A program made the position numbers and the translations under genes. The notes below the pieces were generated by a model. It was not told the origin of the DNA and made no database searches. It saw only the letters and a list, made by a program, of their open reading frames with translations. A stretch of 64,000 nt of DNA from Sphingobacteriales bacterium (GTDB taxonomy: Bacteria; Bacteroidota; Bacteroidia; Chitinophagales; Chitinophagaceae). Shown piece by piece: positions 26,784-35,308 of the stretch (position 1 is its first letter; every line of letters begins with the position of its first letter). The stretch covers positions 17,193-81,192 of the forward strand of contig JAIXWS010000013.1 of NCBI GenBank assembly GCA_027491165.1, in the 5' to 3' direction.

Positions 26784-26896
26784 AGAAAATACTGGGTAAT
26801 GAAATACAGAAAAAAGATCACCAATACCAACACCACAACAAGCATCAAATACACCTTTGTCCAGGTTTTCAAAAATGGCGGCTTTTCGTTGTGCAT
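26780..26896 (-). CDS. 38-residue single-span membrane peptide between PIG-L and symporter genes
   Basis: Too short for the ORF track. The frame reads MHNEKPPFLKTWTKVYLM followed by one strongly hydrophobic segment (LVVVLVLVIFFLYFI) and ends TQYFL. It begins one base after the PIG-L stop region and its TGA overlaps the symporter ATG (ATGA), so translation is coupled on both sides. Small single-span partners of SSS or other secondary transporters are known, and the position fits such a subunit. This is the best-supported unlisted gene in the window, although its function is inferred from position. Confidence 0.75.
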   Translation of the reverse strand: MHNEKPPFLKTWTKVYLMLVVVLVLVIFFLYFITQYFL

Positions 26897-26897
26897 G

Positions 26898-29405
26898 CTA
26901 TTTCTTTTTAGTGTCGTTTGGAGGCAAACTAATCAGGTTGGCAAATAAACGATAGGCTCCTGAAACGCCCGCTGGCAGCTGACGGAAGAAGGCTAGTCCG
27001 GTATATACAAAATTCCCTTTGCCATAAGTTGCAAGGAGCAAACTGCCTTCGTTTGCTTTTTCATTGGGGTCTTTCATCGACAATAGGCGTTCATAATTTT
27101 TTGAAGAATCGCTTGCAAAATAAATGCCTCTTTCTTGTACCCAATTGTCAAAATCAGCCTTCGTTATTTTATTCGGAAAATTAAAGGCTGGGTGATGCTC
27201 TTGGGTAAAGGTAACCGCTGCATTTTCGTCAGTCACCCTTTCGCGTGTGATGGTAAAAGGATAAGGGCCGATATTCTGAGGTACAGAGCTGATGCGGTTA
27301 TTGGTATTGTATTGTACAATAAGATTGCCCCCATTTTTTACATAAGCCATTAATTTTTTGTAGTACAATTGTAGCTTTTCATTGGTGTTGTATGCACGGA
27401 CTCCTGTAACAATAGCATCAAATTGAGAGAGCTCCGCAGTTGCTAAAATCTCATCAGGGAGCATCGTGATTTTGTAGCCAATTTGTTGCAAGCAAGTAGC
27501 TACATCATCGCCTGCACCGGGTATGTATCCGATATTGTTGCCCTCTTTTTGCACATCGATTTTTATCAATTTTACTTGGGCTTCTGACAAGGTGAATTGT
27601 GCAGGAATGTGGTCATAATCGATACGCTTGATGCTCTTGTTGTAGACTTTCCCATCAATGACCAATGAGGCTGAAATGCTTCCTGCTAAAGCATTTTCTT
27701 CAGGGTGTACATAGGCATCAATAATCGCCTCATCATTTTTAGCCGCTAACTCGAAGCTGTTATTTTCTGTTTCTAAGTTCCATCCCTTATTTGTTTCCAA
27801 AAGTAATTTGCCTTTCACATTTGCAGTATTTGCTTTGATTACAAAACGAATTTTCTTTTCGTTTTGATTTCTAAAAACATAAACAGCTTCACTGGTGTTT
27901 ACCGTTGCGGGAGGTAAAATTTCCAAAGGTCTGTAACGCTCACCTTTTACAGGGTCGGTAGATTTAAACACAATAGGACTTGTATGTTGGAATTTGATTC
28001 CGCCAATCGATAAATCAATCGTGACATTAAGTGGCGCTTTGTTTTCGCCCTGCCCAATGAGTTGCTGATTATCGACAATAAAGGAGCCCGAAGTATGCGC
28101 CTTGGTCAACCAATAGGGAGTAGAGAATTTAGCTTCAGCACTTAGCTTTTCTTTTCTTTTAAAGGTGTACAGTTGATTTGTTTTCAACTCGAAAGTAGCA
28201 TTGCTATCACTCGAAATATATTGAAGCTTATTGATTGTAACCTGTGCTTTATTGCGCACAATGATTTGTGTTGTTAGGTCCATTTGCTTGCCCGGAATGG
28301 CCGTATAATCTCCTGCGCTGGCTTCAATCCACAATCCCGCACAAGCGAACATGAGTTCTTTTAATTCGGTAAGTTTTTGATTTTTCCAATAGTCTGTTTC
28401 TGTGTTTTTAAAATGGGATTGCTCTAATTGTTGGTACAGATTTGCTAGGGCAGGAATCGATTTTTCAGGTGATTGAGCCTTGTATTGTGCGATGCATTGA
28501 TCCAAAAGGGTGTTGAATTTTGCCTTTGTAGCAAAGCGATTCCAACTAGTATGGATGCCTTCAAACAAATCTTTTCTTGCTGTATCACCTGCGAGTTGCT
28601 TAAAATATTCAAAAGCTTCTCCGCGTGTTTTGGCCGAACCAAAGCCTTGGCTTTTGTGATTAGAGCGGCTTTCGGCCGCTATTTCGCCGTAAGATTTTCC
28701 TAATAAAGGATTGTAGCCACCCACATCTATTTTCAATTGATTTTCGGCAGTTGTATTGAGGCCGCCAAAATTAAAGGTGTTCCAAAAAATGCGTTTCGCT
28801 TGCCATAATTGTGTTTCTTTTAATTGTTCTGGAAAGCGAGTGGAATCGGCAGCGGCTTTAAATGCTTCGAGTGCTAGTATTGCAGAGGCGGTATGATGCC
28901 CGTGTCCACCTTCGCCTGTTGTAGGAAAACGACATATAATCACATCGGGTTTGAAATTTCTAATCACCCAAACCATATCTGCTAGCACTGATTCTTTATT
29001 CCAAAACCGAAAGGTTTCTTCTGGATTTTTGGAAAAACCAAAGTCGTAGGCACGGGTAAAAAATTGCTCAGCACCATCTATTCTTCTTGCTGCCAATAAT
29101 TCTTGTGTGCGTATCAATCCCAGCATTTCGCCTTGTTCTTTGCCAATTAAATTTTGCCCGCCATCGCCTCGTGTGAGGGATAAATATCCGGTTCGCAATT
29201 TTCTTTCATTGGCCAAATAGCCCAACAGACGAGTGTTTTCATCGTCCGGATGCGCTGCAATATAGAGCACTGAGCCCACCGTATTTAGTTTTTGGAGCTT
29301 TTGAACAATTTCGGACGAAGTATATTCTTTATTTGCTTGCCCATATGATGGGAAATGGACTGCAAGGATTATAGAAAAAGCTACTATGGCTTTTTGGAGC
29401 TGCAT
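26898..29405 (-). CDS. Secreted PIG-L family deacetylase, large form
   Basis: Protein of 835 residues with a signal peptide (MQLQKAIVAFSIILAVHFPSYGQ). The PIG-L/LmbE zinc site is present as AAHPDDENTR near residue 51 and GEGGHGHHTAS near residue 170. After about residue 300 there is a beta-rich middle region and a C-terminal GATase-like domain (IVTGVRAYNTNEKLQLYYKKL). PIG-L enzymes remove N-acetyl groups from sugars. It heads an operon with the 38-residue peptide, an SSS symporter and a small membrane protein. A role in freeing amino sugars for uptake is an inference. Confidence 0.88.
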   Translation of the reverse strand: MQLQKAIVAFSIILAVHFPSYGQANKEYTSSEIVQKLQKLNTVGSVLYIAAHPDDENTRLLGYLANERKLRTGYLSLTRGDGGQNLIGKEQGEMLGLIRTQELLAARRIDGAEQFFTRAYDFGFSKNPEETFRFWNKESVLADMVWVIRNFKPDVIICRFPTTGEGGHGHHTASAILALEAFKAAADSTRFPEQLKETQLWQAKRIFWNTFNFGGLNTTAENQLKIDVGGYNPLLGKSYGEIAAESRSNHKSQGFGSAKTRGEAFEYFKQLAGDTARKDLFEGIHTSWNRFATKAKFNTLLDQCIAQYKAQSPEKSIPALANLYQQLEQSHFKNTETDYWKNQKLTELKELMFACAGLWIEASAGDYTAIPGKQMDLTTQIIVRNKAQVTINKLQYISSDSNATFELKTNQLYTFKRKEKLSAEAKFSTPYWLTKAHTSGSFIVDNQQLIGQGENKAPLNVTIDLSIGGIKFQHTSPIVFKSTDPVKGERYRPLEILPPATVNTSEAVYVFRNQNEKKIRFVIKANTANVKGKLLLETNKGWNLETENNSFELAAKNDEAIIDAYVHPEENALAGSISASLVIDGKVYNKSIKRIDYDHIPAQFTLSEAQVKLIKIDVQKEGNNIGYIPGAGDDVATCLQQIGYKITMLPDEILATAELSQFDAIVTGVRAYNTNEKLQLYYKKLMAYVKNGGNLIVQYNTNNRISSVPQNIGPYPFTITRERVTDENAAVTFTQEHHPAFNFPNKITKADFDNWVQERGIYFASDSSKNYERLLSMKDPNEKANEGSLLLATYGKGNFVYTGLAFFRQLPAGVSGAYRLFANLISLPPNDTKKK

Positions 29406-29494
29406 AACTGAAAGGATTATTTTATTTTGTTTGCAAGATACAAAAGGCCTTTAGCTAAAAACCTTTAGCTGCCATTAAAACTTCTTACTGGATA

Positions 29495-29531
29495 CAAAAA
29501 AATGGCCTAGGGTTTTAATCGGAGGCCATTT
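29495..29531 (-). terminator. Terminator after the serC-DUF1015 operon
   Basis: AAATGGCCT and AGGCCATTT form a 9-bp stem around a 14-base loop; on the minus strand it ends in a run of T. It lies about 31 bp past the DUF1015 stop. Confidence 0.75.
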
Positions 29532-29561
29532 CTATTTATTATTTACATAGTGCATTGTTGG

Positions 29562-30806
29562 TTAAATGGTATACACCACTAAGCCATCACGGGTTTTGGG
29601 CTCAAACCAAGTGCTTTTGGGAGGCATTACTTGACCGCTATCAGCAATGTCAAACAGTTGCTGGATGCTTACGGGGTAGCAAGAAAATGCTACAGCCATT
29701 TCTCCGCTATTGACGCGTGTTTCCAGCTCTTTAAGCCCGCGGATACCCCCAACAAAATCTACACCCTTATCGGTGCGAGGATCGTGGATAGCGAGTATTT
29801 TTGAAAGTACTTTGTTTTGAAGAATGGTCACATCTAGAATGCCAATGGGGTCTTGGGTATAAGCTGTAGGTTTTGCTGATAGGCGATACCATTGCCCTTC
29901 GAGATACATGCCAAATTCATGCGGTACAGATGGTCTATAGGGTTCTGCTTCACCTGTTTTTTCAACCGTAAAATCTTCATGTAGTGCTGCTAGGAATGCA
30001 GCACTAGTCAAGCCATTCAGGTCTTTAGCCACACGATTGTAATCTAAAATGGCCAGTTCGCTTTCTGGGAAGATGCAGGTGATGAAATAATTAAAGGCTT
30101 CTTCTCCAGTGATGGCGATATCGCTGCCGTTCATTTCTTCATATACTTTTGCTGCAGAGGCGGCACGATGATGACCATCTGCAATATAAGTAGCAGGCAC
30201 CTCTTCGTTAAATAAGCGTGTGATACGCGCTACCTTGGCATAATCATCCATTACCCAAACTTTGTGTCCAACGCCATCTTCTGCTACAAAATTATACGTG
30301 GCCTCATGGTCTTTTTTCCATTGGGCAATAATTTGTTGTACATCTGCATGATCGCGATACGCCAAGAAAACAATTCCTGTTTGGGCTCGTGTAGTTTTGA
30401 TATGGTTAATACGGTCAAGTTCTTTTTCAGGGCGTGTAAATTCATGCTTTTTTATCACGCCTTTATTGTAGTCGTCTATCGATGAGCCGCACAATAATCC
30501 TGTTTGCGATCGGCCATTCATCACTAATTCATAAATGTAGTAGCATGGCTCTTTGTCTTGGATCAAAATGCCATCAGCAATCATTTGATCTAAATTTTCT
30601 TTGGCTTTTTGATATACTTCTGCGCTATGTACGTCAATACCAGCGGGCATATCTACTTCCGAGCGCGTAACGTGGTAAAAGTTTAAAGGATTCTTTGCTA
30701 TTGCTCGAGCTTCTTCAACGTTTACTACATCATAAGGTAATGTAGCTACTTGAGCTGCTATTGCTTGTTGCGGTCTTAATCCTTTGAAAGGGATAATCTT
30801 TGCCAT
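29562..30806 (-). CDS. DUF1015 family protein, linked to serine biosynthesis
   Basis: Cytosolic protein of 414 residues with the DUF1015 opening IIPFKGLRPQQA..VATLPYDVVN, the DGHHRAASAA motif near residue 207, and KEHEFTRPEKELDR-like residues near 140. The DGHHR motif resembles the nucleotide-binding core of ParB/SerK-type phosphotransfer folds, but I do not claim a reaction. It lies 3 bp after serC on the same strand, and DUF1015 genes commonly accompany serine-pathway genes in this phylum. A role in phosphoserine or serine handling is an inference. Confidence 0.85.
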   Translation of the reverse strand: MAKIIPFKGLRPQQAIAAQVATLPYDVVNVEEARAIAKNPLNFYHVTRSEVDMPAGIDVHSAEVYQKAKENLDQMIADGILIQDKEPCYYIYELVMNGRSQTGLLCGSSIDDYNKGVIKKHEFTRPEKELDRINHIKTTRAQTGIVFLAYRDHADVQQIIAQWKKDHEATYNFVAEDGVGHKVWVMDDYAKVARITRLFNEEVPATYIADGHHRAASAAKVYEEMNGSDIAITGEEAFNYFITCIFPESELAILDYNRVAKDLNGLTSAAFLAALHEDFTVEKTGEAEPYRPSVPHEFGMYLEGQWYRLSAKPTAYTQDPIGILDVTILQNKVLSKILAIHDPRTDKGVDFVGGIRGLKELETRVNSGEMAVAFSCYPVSIQQLFDIADSGQVMPPKSTWFEPKTRDGLVVYTI

Positions 30807-30809
30807 GAT

Positions 30810-31907
30810 TTAGGTATGTTTTAGTTTTTCTTGTTCAAATTGTTGCAGTAAGGATACAAGTTTTTCTACTTGTTGCACAGTAATGGCATTGTATAATGAT
30901 ACACGCAAGCCGCCTACACTTCTATGTCCTCCAATTCCTTCGATCCCATTTTCTTTGCAAAAAGAAATGAGTTCTTTTTCTGTTTGGCTGTTAGATGTGC
31001 GAAAAACAACATTCATTTTACTCCGACTGTTTTCCTCTACAATGCCTTCTAGTAAAGTGTTTCGATCGATTTCTTTATACAGTAATGTTGCTTTAGCGTT
31101 GTTGTCTTTTTCTATGGTATCAATGCCCTTTGCTTTGATCCAGCGCAATACAAGTAAAGAAACATAGATGCCAAATACAGGAGGGGTATTGAGCACAGAA
31201 TGCTGCATTGCTTGTTGTTGATAATCTAATATGGGTGGTAGTTTTCGGACTATTTTGCCTAATAAGTTTTTCTTGATTACGACCAAAGTAACACCAGCGG
31301 CACCAAGATTTTTTTGTGCTACAGCATAAAATAAATCGAATCGGCTATAGTCTCTGTGTTGCGCAAAAATATCGCTACTCATGTCGGCAAAAAGGGGTAC
31401 TGGCGAATTGGGTATGTTTGAAAATTGACTGCCGTAAATGGTATTGTTGGTCGTGTAATGAAGATAGCTAAGGTTGTTGGGTATGGGTGCTTCTATTTCT
31501 GGAAGCATGGTATAGTTTAGTGCGCGAGAAGAGGCGATAGTATGTACATTGCCGTATTGTTTTGCATGCTCCTGTGCATCATGAGCCCAAAATCCACTAT
31601 CGATGTATCCTGCGCTAGCAGTGCTATCCAAAAAGTTCATGGGTATCATGGCAAACTGCAATCGCCCACCACCTTGCAACCAAAGCACATCATAAGTATC
31701 GGGATTAAGTTGACACAATTCTAATACAAGTGCCTTGCTTTCGCTTAGTAATTCCTCAAATAATTGACCACCTCGGTGTGGTATTTCTAAAATAGATAAT
31801 CCTGAATCTTTATAGTTGATCACCGCTTCAGCTGCCTCTGTTAATACCACTTGTGGTAATGCGGCGGGCCCTGCTCCAAAATTGATGATGGGTGAATGTG
31901 TGTTCAT
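30810..31907 (-). CDS. serC: Phosphoserine aminotransferase
   Basis: PLP enzyme that converts 3-phosphohydroxypyruvate and glutamate to O-phosphoserine. The 365-residue protein begins INFGAGPAALPQVVL, has WLQGGGRLQFAMIPMN for phosphate binding, the cofactor lysine in YAVAQKNLGAAGVT, and the C-terminal GIGGHRSVGGLRVSLYNA. Start at the ATG 31907 abuts the DUF502 stop. The usual SerA partner is not in the window. Identification secure. Confidence 0.94.
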   Translation of the reverse strand: MNTHSPIINFGAGPAALPQVVLTEAAEAVINYKDSGLSILEIPHRGGQLFEELLSESKALVLELCQLNPDTYDVLWLQGGGRLQFAMIPMNFLDSTASAGYIDSGFWAHDAQEHAKQYGNVHTIASSRALNYTMLPEIEAPIPNNLSYLHYTTNNTIYGSQFSNIPNSPVPLFADMSSDIFAQHRDYSRFDLFYAVAQKNLGAAGVTLVVIKKNLLGKIVRKLPPILDYQQQAMQHSVLNTPPVFGIYVSLLVLRWIKAKGIDTIEKDNNAKATLLYKEIDRNTLLEGIVEENSRSKMNVVFRTSNSQTEKELISFCKENGIEGIGGHRSVGGLRVSLYNAITVQQVEKLVSLLQQFEQEKLKHT

Positions 31908-32501
31908 TTATTTTTTTTCTTCTTGGCTAAAGGTTACGCCACCGCTTACTGCAAATTTCATGGCTTCTGCAGCATCCATTTGCGTCACTGCTTTCGTTTC
32001 TTTTTTATCGATTATAATTACCCAGCCTGAAATAGCATAAGCATGGGGCATATACACGGCAACCTTATCTTCAAGCCCCAGATTATCCATTTTTTTTTGG
32101 GTAAGAAAACCAATTCGCCAAATCTCTGGTTCCTGCTGTACCCTTACCCATACAGGTTTATTAAACTTTCGTTTGTCGCCCACAAAAGAGCCCATTATTT
32201 CTTTAACCGAAGAATAAATATGCTTGATACCTGGTGTGTGTTCTAATAAATGATTGAACGCATCGATAGCTTTGGCAAAGAAAAATCGGGTGCCCAGGTA
32301 GCCTACTAAAGTAACCGTACTTATCACTACCAGAAAGCCAATACCTCGAGGCAATTTGAAGGGTAGTATGCCCTCAAATGGGATTAAATCGTCGACATTT
32401 ACAAACACTTGGTATATAACATATGCTGTAACGGCTACAGGTCCTAGTATAACCAAGCCTTGAAAAAAGGAACGAATTAAAAGTTTTGCGAAGTACCGCA
32501 T
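31908..32501 (-). CDS. DUF502 family membrane protein
   Basis: ATG at 32501 (MRYFAKLLIRSFFQG) gives 197 residues; the track start at 32510 is a TTG. Two membrane segments (about 10-32 and 55-75) are followed by a soluble domain with HTPGIKHIYSSVKEIMGSF, typical of DUF502, and a mixed alpha/beta tail. The family is widespread and uncharacterised. It heads the DUF502-serC-DUF1015 unit, with its stop directly touching the serC start. A TACCTTTG box lies 22 bp upstream. Confidence 0.85.
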   Translation of the reverse strand: MRYFAKLLIRSFFQGLVILGPVAVTAYVIYQVFVNVDDLIPFEGILPFKLPRGIGFLVVISTVTLVGYLGTRFFFAKAIDAFNHLLEHTPGIKHIYSSVKEIMGSFVGDKRKFNKPVWVRVQQEPEIWRIGFLTQKKMDNLGLEDKVAVYMPHAYAISGWVIIIDKKETKAVTQMDAAEAMKFAVSGGVTFSQEEKK

Positions 32502-32523
32502 TGATGTCAATTATATTTCTGAA

Positions 32524-32531
32524 CAAAGGTA
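32524..32531 (-). promoter_or_regulatory. -7 box of the DUF502-serC-DUF1015 operon
   Basis: Minus-strand TACCTTTG fits TAnnTTTG, 22 bp upstream of the DUF502 ATG, in the short gap after the TonB-receptor gene. The -33 element is not clear. Confidence 0.45.
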
Positions 32532-32535
32532 AGGG

Positions 32536-34557
32536 CTATAAGCTATATCGTAAGCCTAAAAATCCTCGAATTCCTTGCAAGGAGGCATAATTATAGCTAG
32601 GGTCGAAGGTATAGCCTTTGGGGTTGGATAGGGGGTCATTTATGTTTTTGTCAAATGGGTCGAAGGGGCGCATAATAGGATTTTGTGGAACGAAATTCAA
32701 TAGGTTTTTGACACCCATGTACATTTCTATTTGCCTATTTACCTTATACGTTAGCTGGATGTTAGCGATACAAAACCATGGCGAATGTTCTGGACGAAAA
32801 TCATGTGCTAGTATGGGCACGCGCATTGGGCCAGTCCATTTGGCCGTAACATCAATGATCCATTTTTTGTGCGGGGTATAACTAGCGATACAATTGCCCG
32901 ACCAAGTCGGGGCATGCAACTGTTGGATGTTGTGCAATTGGCCATTGCTATCTTGCTGACGCAATAAAACATTCATATAACTTAGCCCAAATGTGACTTT
33001 TACGGGGAAGGTAAAACTTTTGTCTACATTGATAGAAACCCCGCGAGAAATGGCATGACCATTGAGGTTTTTAAAAATAATTTTTTGGGGATCGCTGTCA
33101 AAATCTCCCACAATCTTATTGGTAAAATAAGAGTAAAATCCTGTTACATCAATACTCATGGGTCCACTTCCGCTCGCTAATCGTAAAAGGTAATTAAGAT
33201 TGCTATTGTAGGATTTTTCGGGTTTTAACGCTTCCGCAATCAAAACACTCCGTGCGCCCGACAGGGCGGCATGGTCTTCTGTAAACAAGTTGACGACCCT
33301 AAAACCAGTGCCGGCACTTGCCCTGAAAGTATGGGTATAGTTGGGCGTGTATTTTACAGCTAACCTTGGCGAATGCACTAGTCCATGGTTTTGATTATAA
33401 TCTAATCTGTAGCCCGAAAGCAATTTGGTTTGGGGGTTCAAGGTCCACTCGTCTTGGATGAACATTCCGGGCAGCATAATTTTACTCGGCGCATTTGTTT
33501 TGCCATCAGGCCTGGCTGTTGCGGGCGAGTTATCATCATAATGGGTGTAGCGAAGGGAAGACCCTAAGAGAAAACTGTGCGACCTGCCTAATTGTTTATC
33601 CCAATAGGCTTGCGCAAAGGCCACTTGTTGCTGCGCAATATAAGGTGTGGTGCCATAAACAGAATTTTGGTCGTGCCAATTGTAGGATAGCTGCGTGATT
33701 ATTTTTTCTTTGAATGGCAATTGGTATTGGCCGATGATTTCCCACCTTTTTGTTTCTGCTTCCTCGGCATAAATGCTATCTCCACCGCGGAATGCTTTTG
33801 TCCAATTAGTCTGCCCGCCCCAAAGGTCTTCATAAGCATAACGGATTCCAAGGCTTGCTATGCGGCCTTCTTTTCGCTGTATGTTCCATTTATTAAAAAG
33901 GGAGATGCGGCTTTGCAGAGCCAAATCGGTAAAGCCATCTTGGTTATGATCTGTAGGCTTTTGGAATCGGTAATGATTAAGCCCTATGAGGCTTTGGATT
34001 TTTTTACCTAAAGAAAATTTTCCTGAGATATCAGCATTGTATTCCTGCCATGATGTGGCCATTACATCGACATTAAATTTTGGAGCTAGCTGTGCATTTT
34101 TTGTGATGACATTGATGATACCGCCCATCGCCTCTGAGCCATACAATGACGAGGCAGGTCCTTTTACCACCTCTATCCGGTCTATCATACTGTTAGGCAT
34201 GCCACTAAGCCCATATACCGTGGATAAGCTGCTCACTATCGGCATGCCATCTATCAAGATCATTGTATAAGCGCCCTCCATACCATTGATGTGGATATCG
34301 CCCGTATTGCAAACATTGCAATTGATTTGTGATTGCACTCCATTCAGTAAACCAACCGATTCGAATAGGCTAGGTGTAGGATTTTTTTGAAAAAACTTAT
34401 AGCTGATCAATTCTACAGGGACAACCGTTTCGCTGCGGCGCATGGCTTTTAAGCTGCCGCTTACCACTACTTCTTCCATCATTTTAGAAGAGTCTGTTTG
34501 CGCCAAGAGATTTTGAGCAAACAACAATAAAAGCAATAAAGCAGGGTAGCGCAACAT
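32536..34557 (-). CDS. TonB-dependent outer-membrane receptor
   Basis: Protein of 673 residues: signal peptide (MLRYPALLLLLLFAQNLLAQ), short N terminus, plug domain with VVVSGSLKAMRR, INCNVCNTGDIHINGMEG, ILIDGMPIVS and IEVVKGPASSLYGSEAMGG, then a 22-strand-type beta barrel ending in FLGLRYSL. The two plug cysteines (NCNVC) are uncommon. It has no CarboxypepD_reg domain, unlike SusC proteins, so it is of the classical metal/siderophore/heme type. A DtxR/MntR-type regulator is encoded divergently with an operator inside the receptor promoter. This supports metal-responsive control and a metal-related substrate. Confidence 0.9.
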   Translation of the reverse strand: MLRYPALLLLLLFAQNLLAQTDSSKMMEEVVVSGSLKAMRRSETVVPVELISYKFFQKNPTPSLFESVGLLNGVQSQINCNVCNTGDIHINGMEGAYTMILIDGMPIVSSLSTVYGLSGMPNSMIDRIEVVKGPASSLYGSEAMGGIINVITKNAQLAPKFNVDVMATSWQEYNADISGKFSLGKKIQSLIGLNHYRFQKPTDHNQDGFTDLALQSRISLFNKWNIQRKEGRIASLGIRYAYEDLWGGQTNWTKAFRGGDSIYAEEAETKRWEIIGQYQLPFKEKIITQLSYNWHDQNSVYGTTPYIAQQQVAFAQAYWDKQLGRSHSFLLGSSLRYTHYDDNSPATARPDGKTNAPSKIMLPGMFIQDEWTLNPQTKLLSGYRLDYNQNHGLVHSPRLAVKYTPNYTHTFRASAGTGFRVVNLFTEDHAALSGARSVLIAEALKPEKSYNSNLNYLLRLASGSGPMSIDVTGFYSYFTNKIVGDFDSDPQKIIFKNLNGHAISRGVSINVDKSFTFPVKVTFGLSYMNVLLRQQDSNGQLHNIQQLHAPTWSGNCIASYTPHKKWIIDVTAKWTGPMRVPILAHDFRPEHSPWFCIANIQLTYKVNRQIEMYMGVKNLLNFVPQNPIMRPFDPFDKNINDPLSNPKGYTFDPSYNYASLQGIRGFLGLRYSL

Positions 34558-34568
34558 AGTTTGTGTTG

Positions 34569-34599
34569 CAAAAGTAAAATGTTAGAATAGACTAACAAA
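34569..34599 (-). promoter_or_regulatory. Promoter of the TonB-receptor gene
   Basis: Minus-strand TTTG (34596-34599), 19 bp, then TACTTTTG (34569-34576) match the Bacteroidota promoter exactly. The ATG is 11 bp beyond the -7 box, so the leader is very short. Confidence 0.75.
34580..34597. promoter_or_regulatory. Probable operator of the divergent DtxR/MntR-type regulator
   Basis: TGTTAG-AATAGA-CTAACA is a perfect inverted repeat with six-base arms and a six-base centre. It lies between the -33 and -7 boxes of the receptor promoter, exactly where a bound dimer would block RNA polymerase. The TTAG/CTAA half-sites resemble DtxR-family boxes. That the adjacent regulator binds it is an inference from position and symmetry. 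Confidence 0.65.
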
Positions 34600-34633
34600 A
34601 TTTAATTTATTATCCTTTCTCAGCTTGCTTTTA

Positions 34634-34641
34634 TACTTTTG
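34634..34641 (+). promoter_or_regulatory. -7 box of the DtxR/MntR-type regulator gene
   Basis: TACTTTTG fits the -7 consensus and ends five bases before the ATG at 34647. The -33 element is not clear. The transcript would be leaderless or nearly so. Confidence 0.45.
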
Positions 34642-34646
34642 AAGCT

Positions 34647-35300
34647 ATGGTTTCGCTTACCGAAGAAAATTATCTCAAAGCATTATTGAGTCTTGCCAAA
34701 GAAAAGGGCGAGGTGAATGTTACCGATTTGAGCAAACATTTGGGCATCAAAATGCCCACGGCCAATAGTATGATGAAGAAGTTGGCTGAAAAAAAACTAG
34801 TGGTTTACGAAAGCTATAAGCCATTGCGCCTTACCGAAAAAGGGAAAAAAACAGCGGGGCTGATTATCCGAAAACATCGGCTCACCGAAATGTTTTTGGT
34901 AGATAAAATGGGTTTTGGCTGGGAGCAAGTACATGAAATTGCAGAGCAAATAGAACATATTCACTCGCAAGATTTCTTTGAGAAAATGGATGAATTATTG
35001 GGCTATCCCAAATTCGACCCACACGGTTCGCCCATACCAGATAAAAATGGCAAAATGGAATGGATAAGCTATCAAACGCTTACTCATTGCAATGTTGGCG
35101 ATGTAGTGCACTTAGCTGCTGTGACAAATTCCTCGGCAGAATTTCTGAAATTCCTGAATGCACGCGAATTGAAATTGGGAGCCCGTCTGCGTATCTTAGC
35201 TATTGAGTCTTTTGATAAAAGCATGACCATTACTTATGATGGTCGAAGCGATGAAGTATTGAGCGCCTTAGTTTGCGAAAAGCTGCTTGTCACTCTATAA
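34647..35300 (+). CDS. Metal-dependent transcriptional regulator, DtxR/MntR family
   Basis: Cytosolic repressor of 217 residues. It has an N-terminal winged helix (EENYLKALLSL, DLSKHLGIKMPTANSMMKKL, ...PLRLTEKGKK), then the dimerisation/metal domain with RKHRLTEMFL and VHEIAEQIEHIHS that supply His/Glu ligands. A C-terminal FeoA/SH3-like domain from about residue 145 completes the long DtxR architecture. The first-helix ligand positions read Asn8 and Lys11 rather than Asp and Glu of B. subtilis MntR, so metal preference cannot be read off. It is divergent from the TonB receptor it probably represses. Confidence 0.92.
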   Translation: MVSLTEENYLKALLSLAKEKGEVNVTDLSKHLGIKMPTANSMMKKLAEKKLVVYESYKPLRLTEKGKKTAGLIIRKHRLTEMFLVDKMGFGWEQVHEIAEQIEHIHSQDFFEKMDELLGYPKFDPHGSPIPDKNGKMEWISYQTLTHCNVGDVVHLAAVTNSSAEFLKFLNARELKLGARLRILAIESFDKSMTITYDGRSDEVLSALVCEKLLVTL

Positions 35301-35308
35301 ACAAAGAA

